64,000 nt of DNA from Heterocephalus glaber (GCF_000247695.1 NW_004624747.1:10144502-10208501); one strand, 5' to 3'. Counted from the stretch's first letter, positions 35,541 to 47,410 are shown. Numbers and translations are program-made. The notes: a model not told the origin generated them from the letters alone.

Positions 35541-38126
35541 CTACCCTAGTTACCTCAGCATCCAGATGCTGTAGAACTCTCCAATGCCATTGGTCCCCAT
35601 TGCCTCCACCCACAGTGGCCTATAAGTTTTCCACCTACAGTGGCTTGCAGGCCTCTATCCCCAGGAAGACCTCCCAACCCATCCACCCCCACTCCAGAGC
35701 TTGCTCCCTCCTGCCAGCTCATAGCACTAACCACTGCCCCAAGGTACCACCTATGGAAACAGATCCGACCTGGCAGCAGGGATCAGGGCACACTCGTCTT
35801 TGTTTTTACTACAGTGCCCTCTTTCCTGCCTATACACAGCAGCTGTTCAACAAATCCCATGAATAGCTATGGCCCAAAGAGATTTTCAGAAAAGAAAGAA
35901 TAAGAGAGAGAGAGAGCAAAGGAAGCCACTGGCTCTGCCTTCCAACAGTCTCCTCATTTCCCATGGGTAACAACCAGGACAGCCTGAGGTCCCCTGGGAG
36001 TGTCTCCCACACTGAGAAAGTCTGTTTACAGAAGTGTAATATTCCTACCATAAAGTGACCTACCAGTGGCCCTAAGAAGGGAGGGCACTAGGCAGAGACA
36101 AGGCCAGGTCTGCCCTTCAGGACTGACTGCCACTTGGAGATCCTAGCCCTGTACAGCCCAGCCCATGGACTGCAGACATAGTACCACCTCAGAGTGTCTC
36201 GGCTACTCTGAGAATGGTATCTTAAGAGTCTGTTACCTTTGTTATTATTATTATTTTTTAAGCAAGAAGAGAGCAAAGCAATGGAAATACAGGACTAAGT
36301 CACCTGCCTGGACAGGTGATCAATAGGTAGAGACCACCACAGCCTCTGCATCCGGCCAGAACTAAAAATATGGGCCATAGGCAGAAGCAAGCACATCAAG
36401 CACACACTCTCCAAATCACAGGACCAGTGGATATGAAGGTGCTCCTGGTCACAGGGAAAGCAGGGAGCCGGACTGAGGGTTGAGCATGCGGTCTGCGCTG
36501 TTCCCCAAAGCGAGCCGTGACAGGTGCAAGCAGAAAGACAAAGCCTGGAGAACAGAGTGTGGTCAGGGTTAGGGGCAGCACGGGCAATATTGGTGGAGGT
36601 AACATGGGGCAAACAGGCAAGGATGAGCACACACAGCACATGACACGTGGTGACAGCATGGTGGGTGAGGATGGATGGCTATGAAGGGGGTTTGGCATAG
36701 GGTGCCCTGGGCTCTCTGGGAAGGTGCACGCTCTACAAACTGAGGTGCACGGCAGCATCAGAGGCTCCTCCAGCAGCTCTGGGCCCCAGGGGGCATCAGT
36801 TGCAACCATGGAGACCAGCCCCCAAGGCACCCGTTCTTCTCCCCAACATCCCCACACCTCACAGTAAACCAATGCACCTGTCAGAGCTTGGCTAACCTTT
36901 GCTCCTCAAGAAGGCCTTCTACCTCTAGCCAGGCCAGGTCTCTCTGGGATAGGCAAACTCACCTCTCCAGGGCTAGCTTTGGTTGCACCCAACCCTTAGC
37001 TATGTAACTGACTCACACCTGCCTCCTCTAAGCCTGCAGCAGGACCACAGCTGCCCTGTACACCTGGCACAGTACTGATAGAACACCTGGATGGATATGG
37101 TTACAGGCTGGCCAAAGAACCCTTGAGAAGGCCACAGGGCAGGCCTCTTACATCTGACATCCTTCCTGGCTGTGGCATTCTGAGGTGACATGGAGCATGA
37201 CAGGAAGATAGTGAATCTTAGGCCAACACAGCTGCTTCAGACATATCCCAAAGATTGGCTAAGTCAGACCAAATGAAGGCCCAGGTCATTCCAGAACAGT
37301 CCTGCTCCCTGGGTTCTCCAAGGCAACAAGGTGGAAAATGCACACAGATGTAATCTGTAAGGTCAGTCAGGTGCAGGGTTTTTCCTAGCCATTACCTCAT
37401 GCACAGAGTGGCCTAAGTGGAAGGAGGCATACCTCACTCTCTCTCAGCTCTGTCTTGACCATAGGAAGCCCTAGAAATGTACCTACTTGCTTTGAGCTAG
37501 GTTTCTTCTCCAGGAAACATGGACACAACCAAGCCTGCAAGGCAGCTGAGAAGATGGAAATGTACAGGCACCAACCTGGAGCCTGACATGAAACAAACAC
37601 ATAGTATTGTGTAGAAGGGCCTAATTACACACGTCCATGTGCACACACACCACGTGCACACATGCCCACATACTAACACTGCATGTAGAAGAGGAGTACA
37701 GATTTTGTTCAAACATCTCATTACACTATTTGACAGGTGTAAACAACAGTCACTGGGAGCCCCGTGAAGGTTACAATGTGCTCCAAGAGATGGACAAAGG
37801 GCAGAAGTTAGTCGAGTGGGGAGGACAGCCAGGTTAGCTGGCTGACCTGTCTTTCAGCTTAGCCAGAGGGTCCCTTCTCAGGTCAGTTGAAAGTGTCTTC
37901 CTGGCTTCCCTGAGAAGGACTGGCTATGATCACCAGCTGTGGTGGTCACACAACAGCCTGGAGGGCCAATTCCAAAGACTTTCATCAAGTTGTGAATGGG
38001 CTACAAGTAGCACAAAGTTGCAGGTGAGGGAATTTTAAAGAGTGAACCTGATTCCTGCAAGGTAGCTGTTATCAAATGTTGTTATATATATATATATACA
38101 CACACCTGGAACTATTTTTCTAAAAA

Positions 38127-38214
38127 TTTTTTTTGGGGGCGGATACCGGGGATCAAACTTAGGACCTTGCACTTGCGAGGCAGGCGGCGGCACCACTGAG
38201 CTAAATCCCCAGTC
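38127..38214 (-). repeat. Young tRNA-derived (ID-like) SINE
   Basis: TTTTTTTTGGGGGCGGATACCGG, GATCAAACTTAGGACCTTGC, GAGGCAGGCGGCGGCACCAC, TGAGCTAAATCCCCAGTC. Target duplication CTATTTTTCTAAA at 38112 and 38215. Confidence 0.93.
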
Positions 38215-38629
38215 TCTATTTTTCTAAATCTTATACCAAATCAAAATTGACTCCAGCTGGTTTCTACTTTTGAAGAAAAGGAGTACAGTACAATACTAAA
38301 TGGGAGAAGTGGCTCTAATGCTGGGTCTCCTAACCACACTCAAGGTTCTGATGCTTGGCTTCCTCTCTCACTGGTGACAAATTAGCCTAAGAAAGGCTCA
38401 GTGAGGCTGGAGACTGGGACCCAATGCCCAGGCCCACACAGGGCTGCTGCTTCAAATGGCACCGGCTGCCCATCTTTTGAGGTCACACCACTGGCTGGAG
38501 AATTGGTTGCAAACTGAGGGTGATGGGCTCCAGACCCAGGGCTCCTTCTTCTCAGTAGTGCTACCCATTTCTCATCCCAGCCACACTGATGACCAGAACA
38601 ACTTTAGGAGGAGGCCACAATATGCAAGC

Positions 38630-38785
38630 ACTTTTGCTTAATATCCACAAGGCAAACACAACCCCATTCTACAGGTAAGAAAGCATGTCAGAGAGGCAAA
38701 GGCCCAAGTCCAAGATTGCTGAGCACATAAGCAATGGAACACAGAATTGGAACACAGATGTTTCTGACCCCAGGGCCTCTTATAC
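38630..38785 (-). repeat. MIR-like relic
   Basis: CCCATTCTACAGGTAAGAAAGC, GTCAGAGAGGCAAAGGCCCAAG, then ACACAGATGTTTCTGACCCC. Antisense MIR layout. Confidence 0.55.
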
Positions 38786-40120
38786 CCTTGCCTCTTCATC
38801 TGACCTTAAGCAGCTCCATGAACCCAGTGGCACCAGGGCTAAAAGCACCCATTATCTATCTTGCACTGAGAGGGCTTGGCTATAACCTGCATTGGGTGCT
38901 AATGGCCCTCTCCTATAGGAGAGGTGAGGCTGGTCTCAGGCTGAGAAGCTGAATTGAATGCATAAGCCACATGTTCTCCTCCCAGGGCTGGGTCAGGAAC
39001 AGGAGTAGCAGTGGGCAGCCTGGCCTCCTGTGGTCACCAGCAAATCCCGATACTGCAATTGGCTGTTTCTGCCTGGAGCATGGGCCTGTCCCAAGGAACC
39101 AGTGCCACTGCTGAAAGAACCACTGTGGCATTTGAAGTTCATGGCTATTTTAGGATTTCAAACATTTCCTGTCGCAGACACTGTTTTCCCTCAGAGGTAT
39201 GGAGGGTGAAGAGGCCAAGAGTTCTGAAAGTACTGTGCTGCCCAGTACACCAGGGCCGGGACTGGGTGAAGCTGGGCTAGGATGCCAACAGCTCCATACT
39301 ACTGACAGGAGTCACTCTGAAAGGAATGGACATTTATTTGAACTTATATACAAATCAATTTTCTTCTGCAACCTTACAGAATAACGTTATGCTGGCACCC
39401 TGGACCTGCCATGCACAGTGCCCACCCCCTGAACTCTGCAGTGGCTCCCTCACAGCTGCATGCACATCATGTGTCCACATGGAACAATTAGGCAGTCAGT
39501 GCCAGGTAGCAGCATGGTCCCCCTCCTGAAGCACTCCTGTTTCCTTCCTTCCCTGCTCCTGGAGGTGTACCCTGTCCTAAAGGATGAGAGCCAAGTCCTT
39601 GATGTCTACAGCCTGAGCTAGGCAGGAGGCTGCAGGACCAGCACTAGTGCTCCCCAGTCCAAGAGTGTACAAGCACGATCACATACCATGTGGACACCCA
39701 TGAAAGGAAGTTCTCTCCTGAAAACTTTGGCACGGTGCTAAATCCTCACAGGAAGTACATGGCAGAAACTAACTCCCAGAAGAAGAATTTACTGCTAATG
39801 TGTTTTCACAAAAGTAAAAGGTTGGAATAGGGTGGTTTCCCAGATTAACTTGAGTTAACTAAGAAAGGGGAGAAGATATTACTTAGGGAATGTCTGTAGA
39901 ACTGAAGACTGGAAGAGTGGGCATCCACCTTCTCCTGTTTCTGCTTAATATTCTAGGGCAGGTAGGACAATTCCAATGCCCAGACTGGGGTAAAGACCCA
40001 ACACTGGCAGGTGGTGATGGAGACATGCAGCACACACATAAATCCTCAGCCTCTCTCTCAACACACATGCTGCAGTCCCAAATCAAACCCAGGAGGAAAT
40101 ACTACAAGTCTCCTGCCCTT

Positions 40121-40226
40121 TTGTTTTTTTGTTTGTTTATTTGTTTTGTTTTTGGTACCGGAGATCGAACTCAGGACCTTGGGCTTGTGAGGCAGGTGCC
40201 GGAACCACCGAGTTAAATCCCTGGCC
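40121..40226 (-). repeat. Young tRNA-derived (ID-like) SINE
   Basis: TTTG-rich tail, GGTACCGGAGATCGAACTCA, GAGGCAGGTGCCGGAACCAC, CGAGTTAAATCCCTGGCC. Target duplication CTCCTGCCCTTTTG / CTCCTGTCCTTTTG. Confidence 0.93.
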
Positions 40227-41049
40227 CTCCTGTCCTTTTGGAAAGCATCAAATCCTATTCCCAGAGAAGCCAAGCCCTGGCTACCTTGTCATTCTTTACC
40301 AGTGCTTCTCTAAACCTGCTCTTGGCTCAGCAAGCTGGGGGCAGATGCCTGTGCTCTCGGGGAACCTGCACAATGGGCAGGACTTCAGCAAGGACACTAG
40401 TCAAGGCAGTGTGGCCCCCCGGCCTCTTTCACCCAGATCTGTGCTAGATCTCAAATTCAAGGCTACCATGGTGCCTGAAAGACAGGCCTATCCTTCCTCT
40501 AAGAAGCCACTCTACAAAGCCCACCTGGCAGGAGGCACAGCCCTGTGGCCAATCCTACCCACCTAGGGGTATCCCATCGCCCTAGAGAAGGTAGAGCAAG
40601 GCCTGTTTCTCCATAGTCCAGAGGAGAGGAGCAATGCAGGTATCTTTCAGCATTGTTACTACTTCCCCAAGGCTCCACTTCAATGGCCCTCTACATCCAC
40701 CAACTTAGCTTATTCCAGCAAGTATTCTGTCACCAGCTTCTCACTGTAAAGATGAACATGAAGAAATCAAGCTACAGGCCAGCATGCAAGCCTCCTAATG
40801 TTAGTAAGGAATGTAGTTGAGCAGTCGCCACCTGCCCCATCCCACATGAGATGGCCTTGCACATGGTCTTAGGTGACCCTCATCAGCATCCTGTCGGGAT
40901 GCCCACAGGTGACAGACTTAGCACCCATCATGGCCTTCCCACTACTGTCAGAAGGAAAGAGCCATAACAATGTGCTGCTGAATGGTGCAGGCCTCACCAA
41001 GCTGACTGCCAGGAGTCACTGTAGGTGACCTATGGTCTTCCAAATGCCC

Positions 41050-41055
41050 TTTATT
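41050..41055 (-). promoter_or_regulatory. AATAAA hexamer, possible intronic poly(A) signal
   Basis: TTTATT on the plus strand reads AATAAA in the CABIN1 direction, about 410 bp after exon g and inside the target duplication flank of a SINE. It could serve a transcript that fails to use the weak exon g donor. No functional evidence; such hexamers arise by chance. Confidence 0.2.
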
Positions 41056-41143
41056 ACTTTTTTTTTTTGGTACCGGGGATCAAACTCTGGTCCTTGCACT
41101 TGCAAGGCAGGTGACAGAACCACTGAGCTAAATCCCCAGCCCC
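41056..41143 (-). repeat. Young tRNA-derived (ID-like) SINE
   Basis: T-run, GGTACCGGGGATCAAACTCT, TGCAAGGCAGGTGACAGAAC, CACTGAGCTAAATCCCCAGC. Target duplication CCAAATGCCCTTT / CCAAATGCCCTTC. Confidence 0.93.
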
Positions 41144-41464
41144 CCAAATGCCCTTCAAAGGAGAAGTTGCACCTCTATTTTGCAAGTGAGAAAATGCAGG
41201 CTCAAAGAAATGAGGTGCCTTAATCTAGACAGCCCCTCCCCTGGCTCCCAGGTGGGCAAGCCGGCAGGTGGCGACCCTGAATATGTCTTGGAAGCACAAG
41301 AATCACCGTGAGTCCATGAAGTTAATGAACAGCCGCAACATTGCCCGTGTCACCCCAGACCCAGCACCCCCCACCGAAACAAAGCGACAAAACAGTCGCT
41401 CCAGCACCCTCCCCATGATTGGTGTGCTGCCCTGGGCTGGCAGTAGGGAGAACAGGGACTATAC

Positions 41465-41643
41465 CGTCCGGCGTTGCCTGCTGGTGGGGTTTTTTACATT
41501 TGACGTAATCGTGGTCAATCGGAGTGGCTGTGTAAGGTGGGGATGTCAGACCTGGGCCAGAGGAGGAGGGGAGGGAGGCTCCGGGGCCCGGCAGTGTCCC
41601 AGCTGAAGAGTGGGAGTCCTCATCCACCAGGCAGGCCTTCTCC
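41465..41643 (-). CDS. CABIN1: CABIN1 coding exon g (Ser/Pro-rich linker)
   Basis: 179 nt: one base completing Lys, 59 codons, then one base of an Asp codon. The acceptor is TGTTCCCACAG before G GAG AAG GCC. The peptide includes [19 protein letters not shown] and [18 protein letters not shown], then QQATPD. It is low-complexity, rich in Ser, Pro and Gly, and probably disordered and a target for phosphorylation; that last point is inference. The donor G|GTATAGTC is weak (A at +5) and opens the longest intron in the window (15 kb). If unspliced, the frame stays open for about 47 more codons into the intron. A plus-strand ORF across this exon is its antisense shadow. Confidence 0.96.
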
Positions 41644-42029
41644 CTGTGGGAACAGAAGGTTGGTCACAGGTCAGTCTCCACACTGTAGTGAAATGGACAT
41701 GTGCTCTGTGGGCCAGCACCCTTTACAAAGCTTGCTGCTCCTAAGTAGCTTTGGTGGCCTCTATACCCTCTAGCTGGTGTTCCTCAGAGAAGCAACCACC
41801 ACAGCACTACAGTCTCTAGCTGTATGCTGCCCAACTTCTCTGGCCAAGTTCTGCCAGCATCAGGAGGCTTTCCACAAGAGCTGAAAAGCCTCGCACCTTA
41901 CCACTGCTCCATACCAAGTCAGTGCTCTTCTGTATGACAGCCTCAAAAATCTATCTCTGACAACTGGATAGACAGAAACATCTGCTTTACTGAATCCTCA
42001 CACAAGTACAAAGATACAGCATCTGCTGT

Positions 42030-42440
42030 AATGTGTGAGAAAAAGACAAAGTACAGACACCCTCTATGTCTATGGGAATGCTTACATAAAACAGGGTGTA
42101 TCTGTACTATGCAACCAAATATGGGATAGAAAGAATGCTGTCAATAGGGTACCATCTCTATGGACTGTGTCCTGGACCTATCATTGAGGGAAAAAACAAA
42201 CTCTAGAACAATGCCTTCAGTAGTTCTTTTTTTATAAAAGAAACCCTACAATTGTATGTGTGCATATAAGTGTGTACAAACATAAAGAAAATGACTTAAG
42301 AAATTAAACTGTGTGTAATGAAAAACTTTGGGGAAGAGGAGATCTGTCACATTTTAGTCTATATAGTCACGTGGGCCTGAGTTTCCTGTAACTAGTATAG
42401 ATTCATATGTTATTTATATAAATTTTAAAAATTAAAACAG
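42030..42440 (+). mobile_element. Probable old L1 3' fragment
   Basis: GTATCTGTACTATGCAACCA, ATAGAAAGAATGCTG, then A/T-rich sequence ending ATAAATTTTAAAAATTAAAA. The first motif resembles the L1 ORF2 end; the rest is too diverged to be sure. Confidence 0.4.
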
Positions 42441-42471
42441 AATTATGATCAACACAAGACAACTTTGAAGC

Positions 42472-42592
42472 CATGGCACACCTGGCTAAGTTAGCAAGAC
42501 CTGCTACAAAAGGAAACTTAAAAGGAGGTGAGGTGGAGTGGGGATGTAGCTCAGTGCAAAGGCTCTGGGTTCAATCCCTCAGTAATGGGGAA
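42472..42592 (+). repeat. Shortened B1-dID composite
   Basis: GCCATGGCACACCTGGCTAA, GTTAGCAAGACCTGCTACAA, then GGGGATGTAGCTCAGTGCAA and GGGTTCAATCCCTCAGTAAT. The B1 half has lost its middle. Confidence 0.7.
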
Positions 42593-43384
42593 GGACACAA
42601 GACAGATGCTTCACTGTACACTGAGGGTCCTCAGTGAATAAAAATACTTATAACTTCTGAGCAGACTGCACCCACTGAGTAACTCACCACAGCCCAGGGG
42701 CTCTGTAGAGCTGAGCACTAACTGTGGCCATGACCAGATGGCCCTCAGGGAGCAGGGTTTCTCTCTCACTCAGCTGAGCCCTACAAAGTGCCCAGCCACA
42801 CAAGAGTACCAGAGATGGGGTGAGCTAAGCCAAGTACCAGGTTAGGGACATCTGAAAGGAGTCTGAGCCATAAACTCATACCAGGGTAAAACTGGGGCCA
42901 GCCCCAGGTCACTAAAGGAACCAGGAGAGCCCCAGCTTCCTTGAGCTCGCTGGTACCACAGGATGAGCCCATGCCTCCCATTCCTCTCACTGTTTCTTAG
43001 GAGAAAAGCAGCACAGCAGGGCTTAGAGGTCACCCATCCTTGGCTAAGGCCCTGGAAAGGACCAGGTAAGAGTTTGCAAAGAGAAAACTGGTCTTCAGTG
43101 TTCTGCACAGAACACAGATATGCTCTAGCGGAGGGGAAGGGAGAGTGCCAGCTTTTCTCCTGGACTTGCACCTGAGGGTAGGGTGGCACCAGGCAGAGGC
43201 CTGGGGTGAGGGGACCAGGGACTGGACATGCACCCTCTCCTCAGATCCAACAGAAGTATCTTGGCTCAGTAATTAGCATTTGCAAGCAGATTCCAGAGAC
43301 TCCCTAAGTTCCAGTTTACCCAGCAGCCACTTTCCAAACACTACTGCAGTAAATGAGCCATTGAGGGTCAGGCATATCACTCAC

Positions 43385-43536
43385 TTTTCTGAAGCTTTGG
43401 GTGTATTCTTCTCCTCGCCCCTGGCAAAGGGTCCTTCTGCAGCCTCCTTCATAAAGTTGACCAGGACCTCTGCACTAACACCAGAATCAGGTTTCCCCAG
43501 GAGCTTCAGGATGGAAGCATGGAGCCGGAAGTATAC
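43385..43536 (-). CDS. CABIN1: CABIN1 coding exon f
   Basis: 152 nt: 50 codons plus two bases of a Lys codon. The acceptor is GTCATTCTAG before GTA TAC TTC CGG, and the donor is GAAAA|GTGAGTGA, a near-consensus site. The peptide starts [16 protein letters not shown], passes through [16 protein letters not shown], and ends in a charged tail ([13 protein letters not shown]). The first part closes the helical region. The Lys/Glu-rich tail begins the disordered linker that exons g-i extend. Recognised by reading the minus strand directly; no start codon is expected in an internal exon. Confidence 0.95.
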
Positions 43537-43694
43537 CTAGAATGACACCTCTCATGTGAGCAGCCTTCCCAATGCTAAGATTCATTCCACAGGCTAGGCA
43601 GCCACACTGGAAACAGGCTCTTGTCCAGGACACAAGGTACCACTCTACCTGGTTTTGTCAGCTTTTAAGTCAGCGAACCTATAACTAATTAAAA

Positions 43695-43735
43695 ATGAGC
43701 TCTGTTTCAATCCCCGGTACAAAAAAATAAAAAAT
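43695..43735 (+). repeat. 5'-truncated tRNA-SINE
   Basis: Only the B-box end TTTCAATCCCCGGTACAAAA and its A-rich tail remain, flanked by GAGCTCTG / AAGCTCTG. A severely 5'-truncated insertion. Confidence 0.65.
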
Positions 43736-44618
43736 AAATAAGCTCTGAAAATTAAAATAGATACTGGCAGCATTCCAGATTAAAAGTTTACCCAGTGACC
43801 CAGGCACATGGTGGTAATATAGTAAAGGTAATAACCCCCTCAGGTCTGTTTACTGCCTCCCACCATGGCATCACTGCCATCTTTGTGCCCATCTCTTGAC
43901 ATAGAAGGAAACTGAGCCTCTACGTCTGTTTCTACACTGGACTGTGGATGCCTTGAGGCAAGGACCAAACAAGATGTCTAACTGTAAGCCATTCCCTGGG
44001 AAGAGCCAAGCACCCACAGGTCTCAACAACCTTTGCTCATGTATGCAGGGTAGGTAAGCAGGCAGAACACTACATTGGAGAGGGCACTGTGCTTTCCGCC
44101 ACATTCCTCAATTTACAAATGGGTGAAGTTAGGTGCCCCAAGTCCCACAGTCAAGGAAGCCAGAGGCCATGTTAAACCCATGTCTGTCCTGTCTCCTTTC
44201 CTTTACTGCTTCCATGCAATAGAGGCACTTTCACAGACAGCTTAACCCAAGTCTTCCTGTCCAGATGTCGGTGTGATATGGTTCTCACCTGTAGCACTCC
44301 TATGAAGGATATGATGGGTGGCGCAAAGGACAAAAACTGCTAGCACCTCAGACCCCGACTAGTAGGCCTCCCCTTACCCTAGAAATGGTTCTCACCCAAG
44401 AGACACACCTACTGCTCCAGACCTGGACAACACTCTAAGGGGGCATCCTGGACAGAGGGGGCTCACACTCAGAACCCTCCATGATCTCCAGAGTAAATGG
44501 CAGAGCAATTCCATTTTCAGATCCAAGAAACCATCCACACATACCTTGGAGGACAAACTTGTGGGCCAGCAAAGTGTTCAACTGGAAGAGTTCATCCAAG
44601 TGGCAGGTAAAGGATTTT

Positions 44619-44698
44619 TTTTTTTTGTACTGGGGATCAAACTCAGGACCTTGTGCTTGCAAGGCAGGTGGAAGCACCACTGAGCTAAATCCCTGGCC
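44619..44698 (-). repeat. Young tRNA-derived (ID-like) SINE
   Basis: T-run, GTACTGGGGATCAAACTCAG, GCAAGGCAGGTGGAAGCACC, ACTGAGCTAAATCCCTGGCC. Perfect 15-bp target duplication CAGGTAAAGGATTTT at 44604 and 44699. Confidence 0.95.
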
Positions 44699-45671
44699 CA
44701 GGTAAAGGATTTTAAATAAAGGCTCCACATCACAGGAAGGAGGGTATTTCACTTTCACCAGGGCAAGGTTAAGGTTTTCTGGGAAATGCCATTTTAAAAA
44801 CTCAATGTACACACATACCAGCTGACTCAAAGTTACATGACTGCACTGGCTGTCCAGAACAGAATGCCGTTGAAATAAATGCTGTGCACCTGCATTCCTT
44901 CAAGCCAGTGCAGTGAGCCAAAGAGGGTGGGCCACGTTCTGAGGCTTCGTTTTCTCATCTGGAAGCCTCCCTGAGGTCACCATACTGCCTGCTCACTGGC
45001 TCTACTAGGCAGCAGCAGAGGCCAAAACCCGAAAAAAAAAAAAAAAAAACCACAGAAGAAAAACAGAGTTGATGTCATCTGAGGGCTGGGACACCTCTGA
45101 CCATGCACAGGATCAGTGCTGCCCAGAGATGCCACATGTCAGCCACAGGCTCAGTGGGATCTGTTGCAGTCCTCTCCTCTCCTGCTAGTACCTTAAAATG
45201 TCACATCTCTTCTAGGTCCCTCAGTATTATACTTTGGAGGAAAAGCAGAGTTCTTTCAAAGTACACAGTGCCAAGTGAATGACACAAAAGAACTGTGACA
45301 AGGAATGACTTGACACCACATCATCTGATAGGAAACAGTACTTCCATACCTCTCAGTGGACCCCACATTCTGGCCCCAAAATGGCCACTATAATCCGGTT
45401 GGCAGGATTTATTTTTTAAAAGGCAAATTTTTAAATCAAGGCTTTTTTTTGTGCACAATATTGGCAAATATTGAAAAGAGGTTCCTAGCATGGTTAGAGG
45501 AAAACAGACACAATTATCCATCACTATAACCTTTCAGGGGCAATGGACAGAATGTTAAATGACCCAGCACCTTTGAACAGTAGGCCTTCAGACACATGCA
45601 CTGCCTGTGCCCTGTCACGCCAAGCAGTGGAGAGGAAGCCAAACCCATACCCATCAAGAAGGGGCTATGCA

Positions 45672-45752
45672 GGGCCAGGCATTTAGCTCAGTGGCACCGC
45701 GCTTCCTTCACAAGTGCAAGGTCCTGAGTTCGATCCCCGGTACCAAAAAAAG
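45672..45752 (+). repeat. Young tRNA-derived (ID-like) SINE
   Basis: GGGCCAGGCATTTAGCTCAG, TGGCACCGCGCTTCCTTCAC, AAGTGCAAGGTCCTGAGTTC, GATCCCCGGTACC, short A tail. Confidence 0.92.
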
Positions 45753-45882
45753 TGTGTGGGGGTGCTGTGCAGATAAATAAACATGCCCAACCCAGCCACT
45801 GGGCACTAGGATACACCTTCTACTATATCTTGTCCAATGACAAGGCAAGCTCCAGAGTCATAAGAAAATGTTACTTAATACC

Positions 45883-46031
45883 TTTATTTTTTTTGAGACA
45901 GAGTCTTGCTATGCAGTTCACGCTGCTCTTGAACTCATTATGTAACCCAGTCTGGCCTCAAAATTGCAGTGATCCTCCTGCCTCAGCCTCCCAAGTGCTG
46001 GGATTATAGGCACGTGCCACCATGCCTGACA
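45883..46031 (-). repeat. B1-type SINE
   Basis: GAGACAGAGTCTTGCTATGC, GTTCACGCTGCTCTTGAACT, TCCCAAGTGCTGGGATTATA, CCACCATGCCTGACA; antisense with a T-run tail. Confidence 0.9.
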
Positions 46032-46913
46032 GTGTCTACATATTAACAGAAAAAAAAAAAATCTGCACATATAGGAGCATATCGAAACTGCTATAGGGAT
46101 TACTTGGGTAGGGAACACTAAGATGACAGGGACTCTCACATTTTATACTCTTCTGAATTGAATTTTTTAAAAACATGTTAATTTTATAATCAGGAAAAAT
46201 ATGTAAGGTATAAAAAAGGATAAGGAAGCAGTGGATTCTGCCTAAACTCCACAAGCTTGCTGGGGATGTGGGACTCATAGGATGTAGGCTTGTACCCTCA
46301 GAAAGGGTGAAGCTAGTGTGCTCAGGGCCTCAGGAAGCTTTGAGTCCTGAGAAGAGCCAAGTGTGCCTGGGTATCCACCCCGTCCTTGGTTTGGGGGCCT
46401 ATAAAATGCGCTAGCCTGCCCCTAAGGACTGCTATAAACAATGAGAGCATTCATAGGAAATGTTCTAGAAATCATAAAAGAGAATCCCAGCAATAAAAAA
46501 CTGTTGGGTTTTGGGGGGGTTTTTTTGAGCAGCAGTGAGAAAACCCCAAATCTGGGCAGTCCAGGAATAGACTGGGGCTGTCCTCTGCCAGGCCATAGGT
46601 GTGAATGCCCCAGCACTGAAACATGGTACACTGCAGTCATGATGTCCAGGTTAGTAGAATCTGTGTGTACTGAGGAAAGACGATATGCTTCCAAGACATA
46701 AGAACAAAATACTCTCCCAGAAAGGATGGTAAGTACTCTTAGAAAAAAACAAGAAAGGCTGTTTTAATTCAACTGCACACGAAGCTGCTGAACAGAGAAG
46801 TTTTCAGTAGGTTTTCTGGGGAGTCACTGGGACCTTGAGTCCTGTCCTGAGGAAGTCAGAGCGACTACCCGACCTGTGCCCTGCCTCCCCACCCTGGGCC
46901 AGCACGGTGTCAC

Positions 46914-47174
46914 CTCCAGGGCCTCCATGGCCAGCTCAGGTGGATTGTGGTAGTGGATCTTCTTGGGGTACCGGGCAGCTTCCTCATGCAGATAGTGGCC
47001 GGCCTGCCTATAGTGCAGCAGGTAGACAGCCGGTGGCTGCTGCTGCTTCTCAGCCACCTTGCCCAGCATGTAGTGGATAAGCCACTCCTCCTCATCGCCA
47101 TCACCCTCACAGTGGGCTGCTGATGTGAAACAGTGCCTTGCTGTCTCCAGCATGCTGTCACGCCGACCCTCCAT
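46914..47174 (-). CDS. CABIN1: CABIN1 coding exon e
   Basis: 87 codons (window residues 260-346), phase 0 at both ends. The acceptor is TTGTTGCAG before ATG GAG GGT CGG. The peptide runs [16 protein letters not shown], an acidic turn ([10 protein letters not shown]), a helix with a Gln run ([10 protein letters not shown]), then [20 protein letters not shown], and ends AMEALE. This is helical scaffold sequence that continues the TPR-like solenoid. The donor is unusual: GAG|GTGACACC lacks G at +5 and T at +6, so it should be weak. The ATG at the exon start is an internal Met, not a start codon, because the reading frame enters from exon d. Confidence 0.96.
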
Positions 47175-47244
47175 CTGCAACAAGATCACCAGCCTTAGGT
47201 GCAAAGCATGAAATTTCCCAGGGATCGTGGTTTCTCCTGTATAA

Positions 47245-47410
47245 AGCCAGCTGACTTATTCACAAATTTTATTTCTCTCAACAACCCTGAGACCCAGAAC
47301 CGTTGTCACCGTCTCACAGCTGGTGACAATGAGGTGTGGAGAGGCTTAGGGACTCCTCAAGAGCATACACCAAGTAAGACACAGAGCTAGATTTAAACTC
47401 AGGTCACCTC
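47245..47410 (-). repeat. MIR relic
   Basis: ATTTCTCTCAACAACCCTGAGA, GAGGTGTGGAGAGGCTTAGGG, CAGAGCTAGATTTAAACTCA: antisense MIR order, 70 bp upstream of exon e. Confidence 0.6.

Larger units (their letters stand above)
26450..41464 (-). other. CABIN1: CABIN1 intron between exons g and h
   Basis: 15 kb, the longest complete intron in the window. Donor GTATAG is weak, acceptor TTCTCCCCTCAG is good. Holds the HAL1/L1-like element with its SINE insertions, a hAT MITE, MIR relics and three young tRNA-SINEs at 38-41 kb. The stretch 31-38 kb has no repeat or gene that I can name apart from short simple repeats. Confidence 0.85.
41644..43384 (-). other. CABIN1: CABIN1 intron between exons f and g
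   Basis: 1.74 kb with donor GTGAGT and acceptor CCCACAG. Holds a probable old L1 3' fragment (about 42.03-42.44 kb) and a shortened B1-dID composite. No other exon seen. Confidence 0.85.
43537..46913 (-). other. CABIN1: CABIN1 intron between exons e and f
   Basis: 3.4 kb, weak donor GTGACA and acceptor TTCTAG. Contains a 5'-truncated tRNA-SINE, two full ones, an antisense B1 and an isolated A run near 45032-45049. Confidence 0.85.

Noticed and set aside
34992..35549. 185-codon plus-strand open frame
   Set aside because: Ends in a CT/T tract and has no domain; expected by chance in a 15-kb intron.
41268..41606. 112-codon plus-strand open frame with an attractive hydrophobic stretch
   Set aside because: Its hydrophobic part is the exact antisense of CABIN1 exon g; the rest is intron with no splice or family support.
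45032..45049. A18 run as the tail of a processed pseudogene
   Set aside because: No recognisable gene body upstream and no flanking duplication.
47174..47174. ATG at the start of exon e as a translation start
   Set aside because: The frame enters from exon d through a proper acceptor; the Met is internal.
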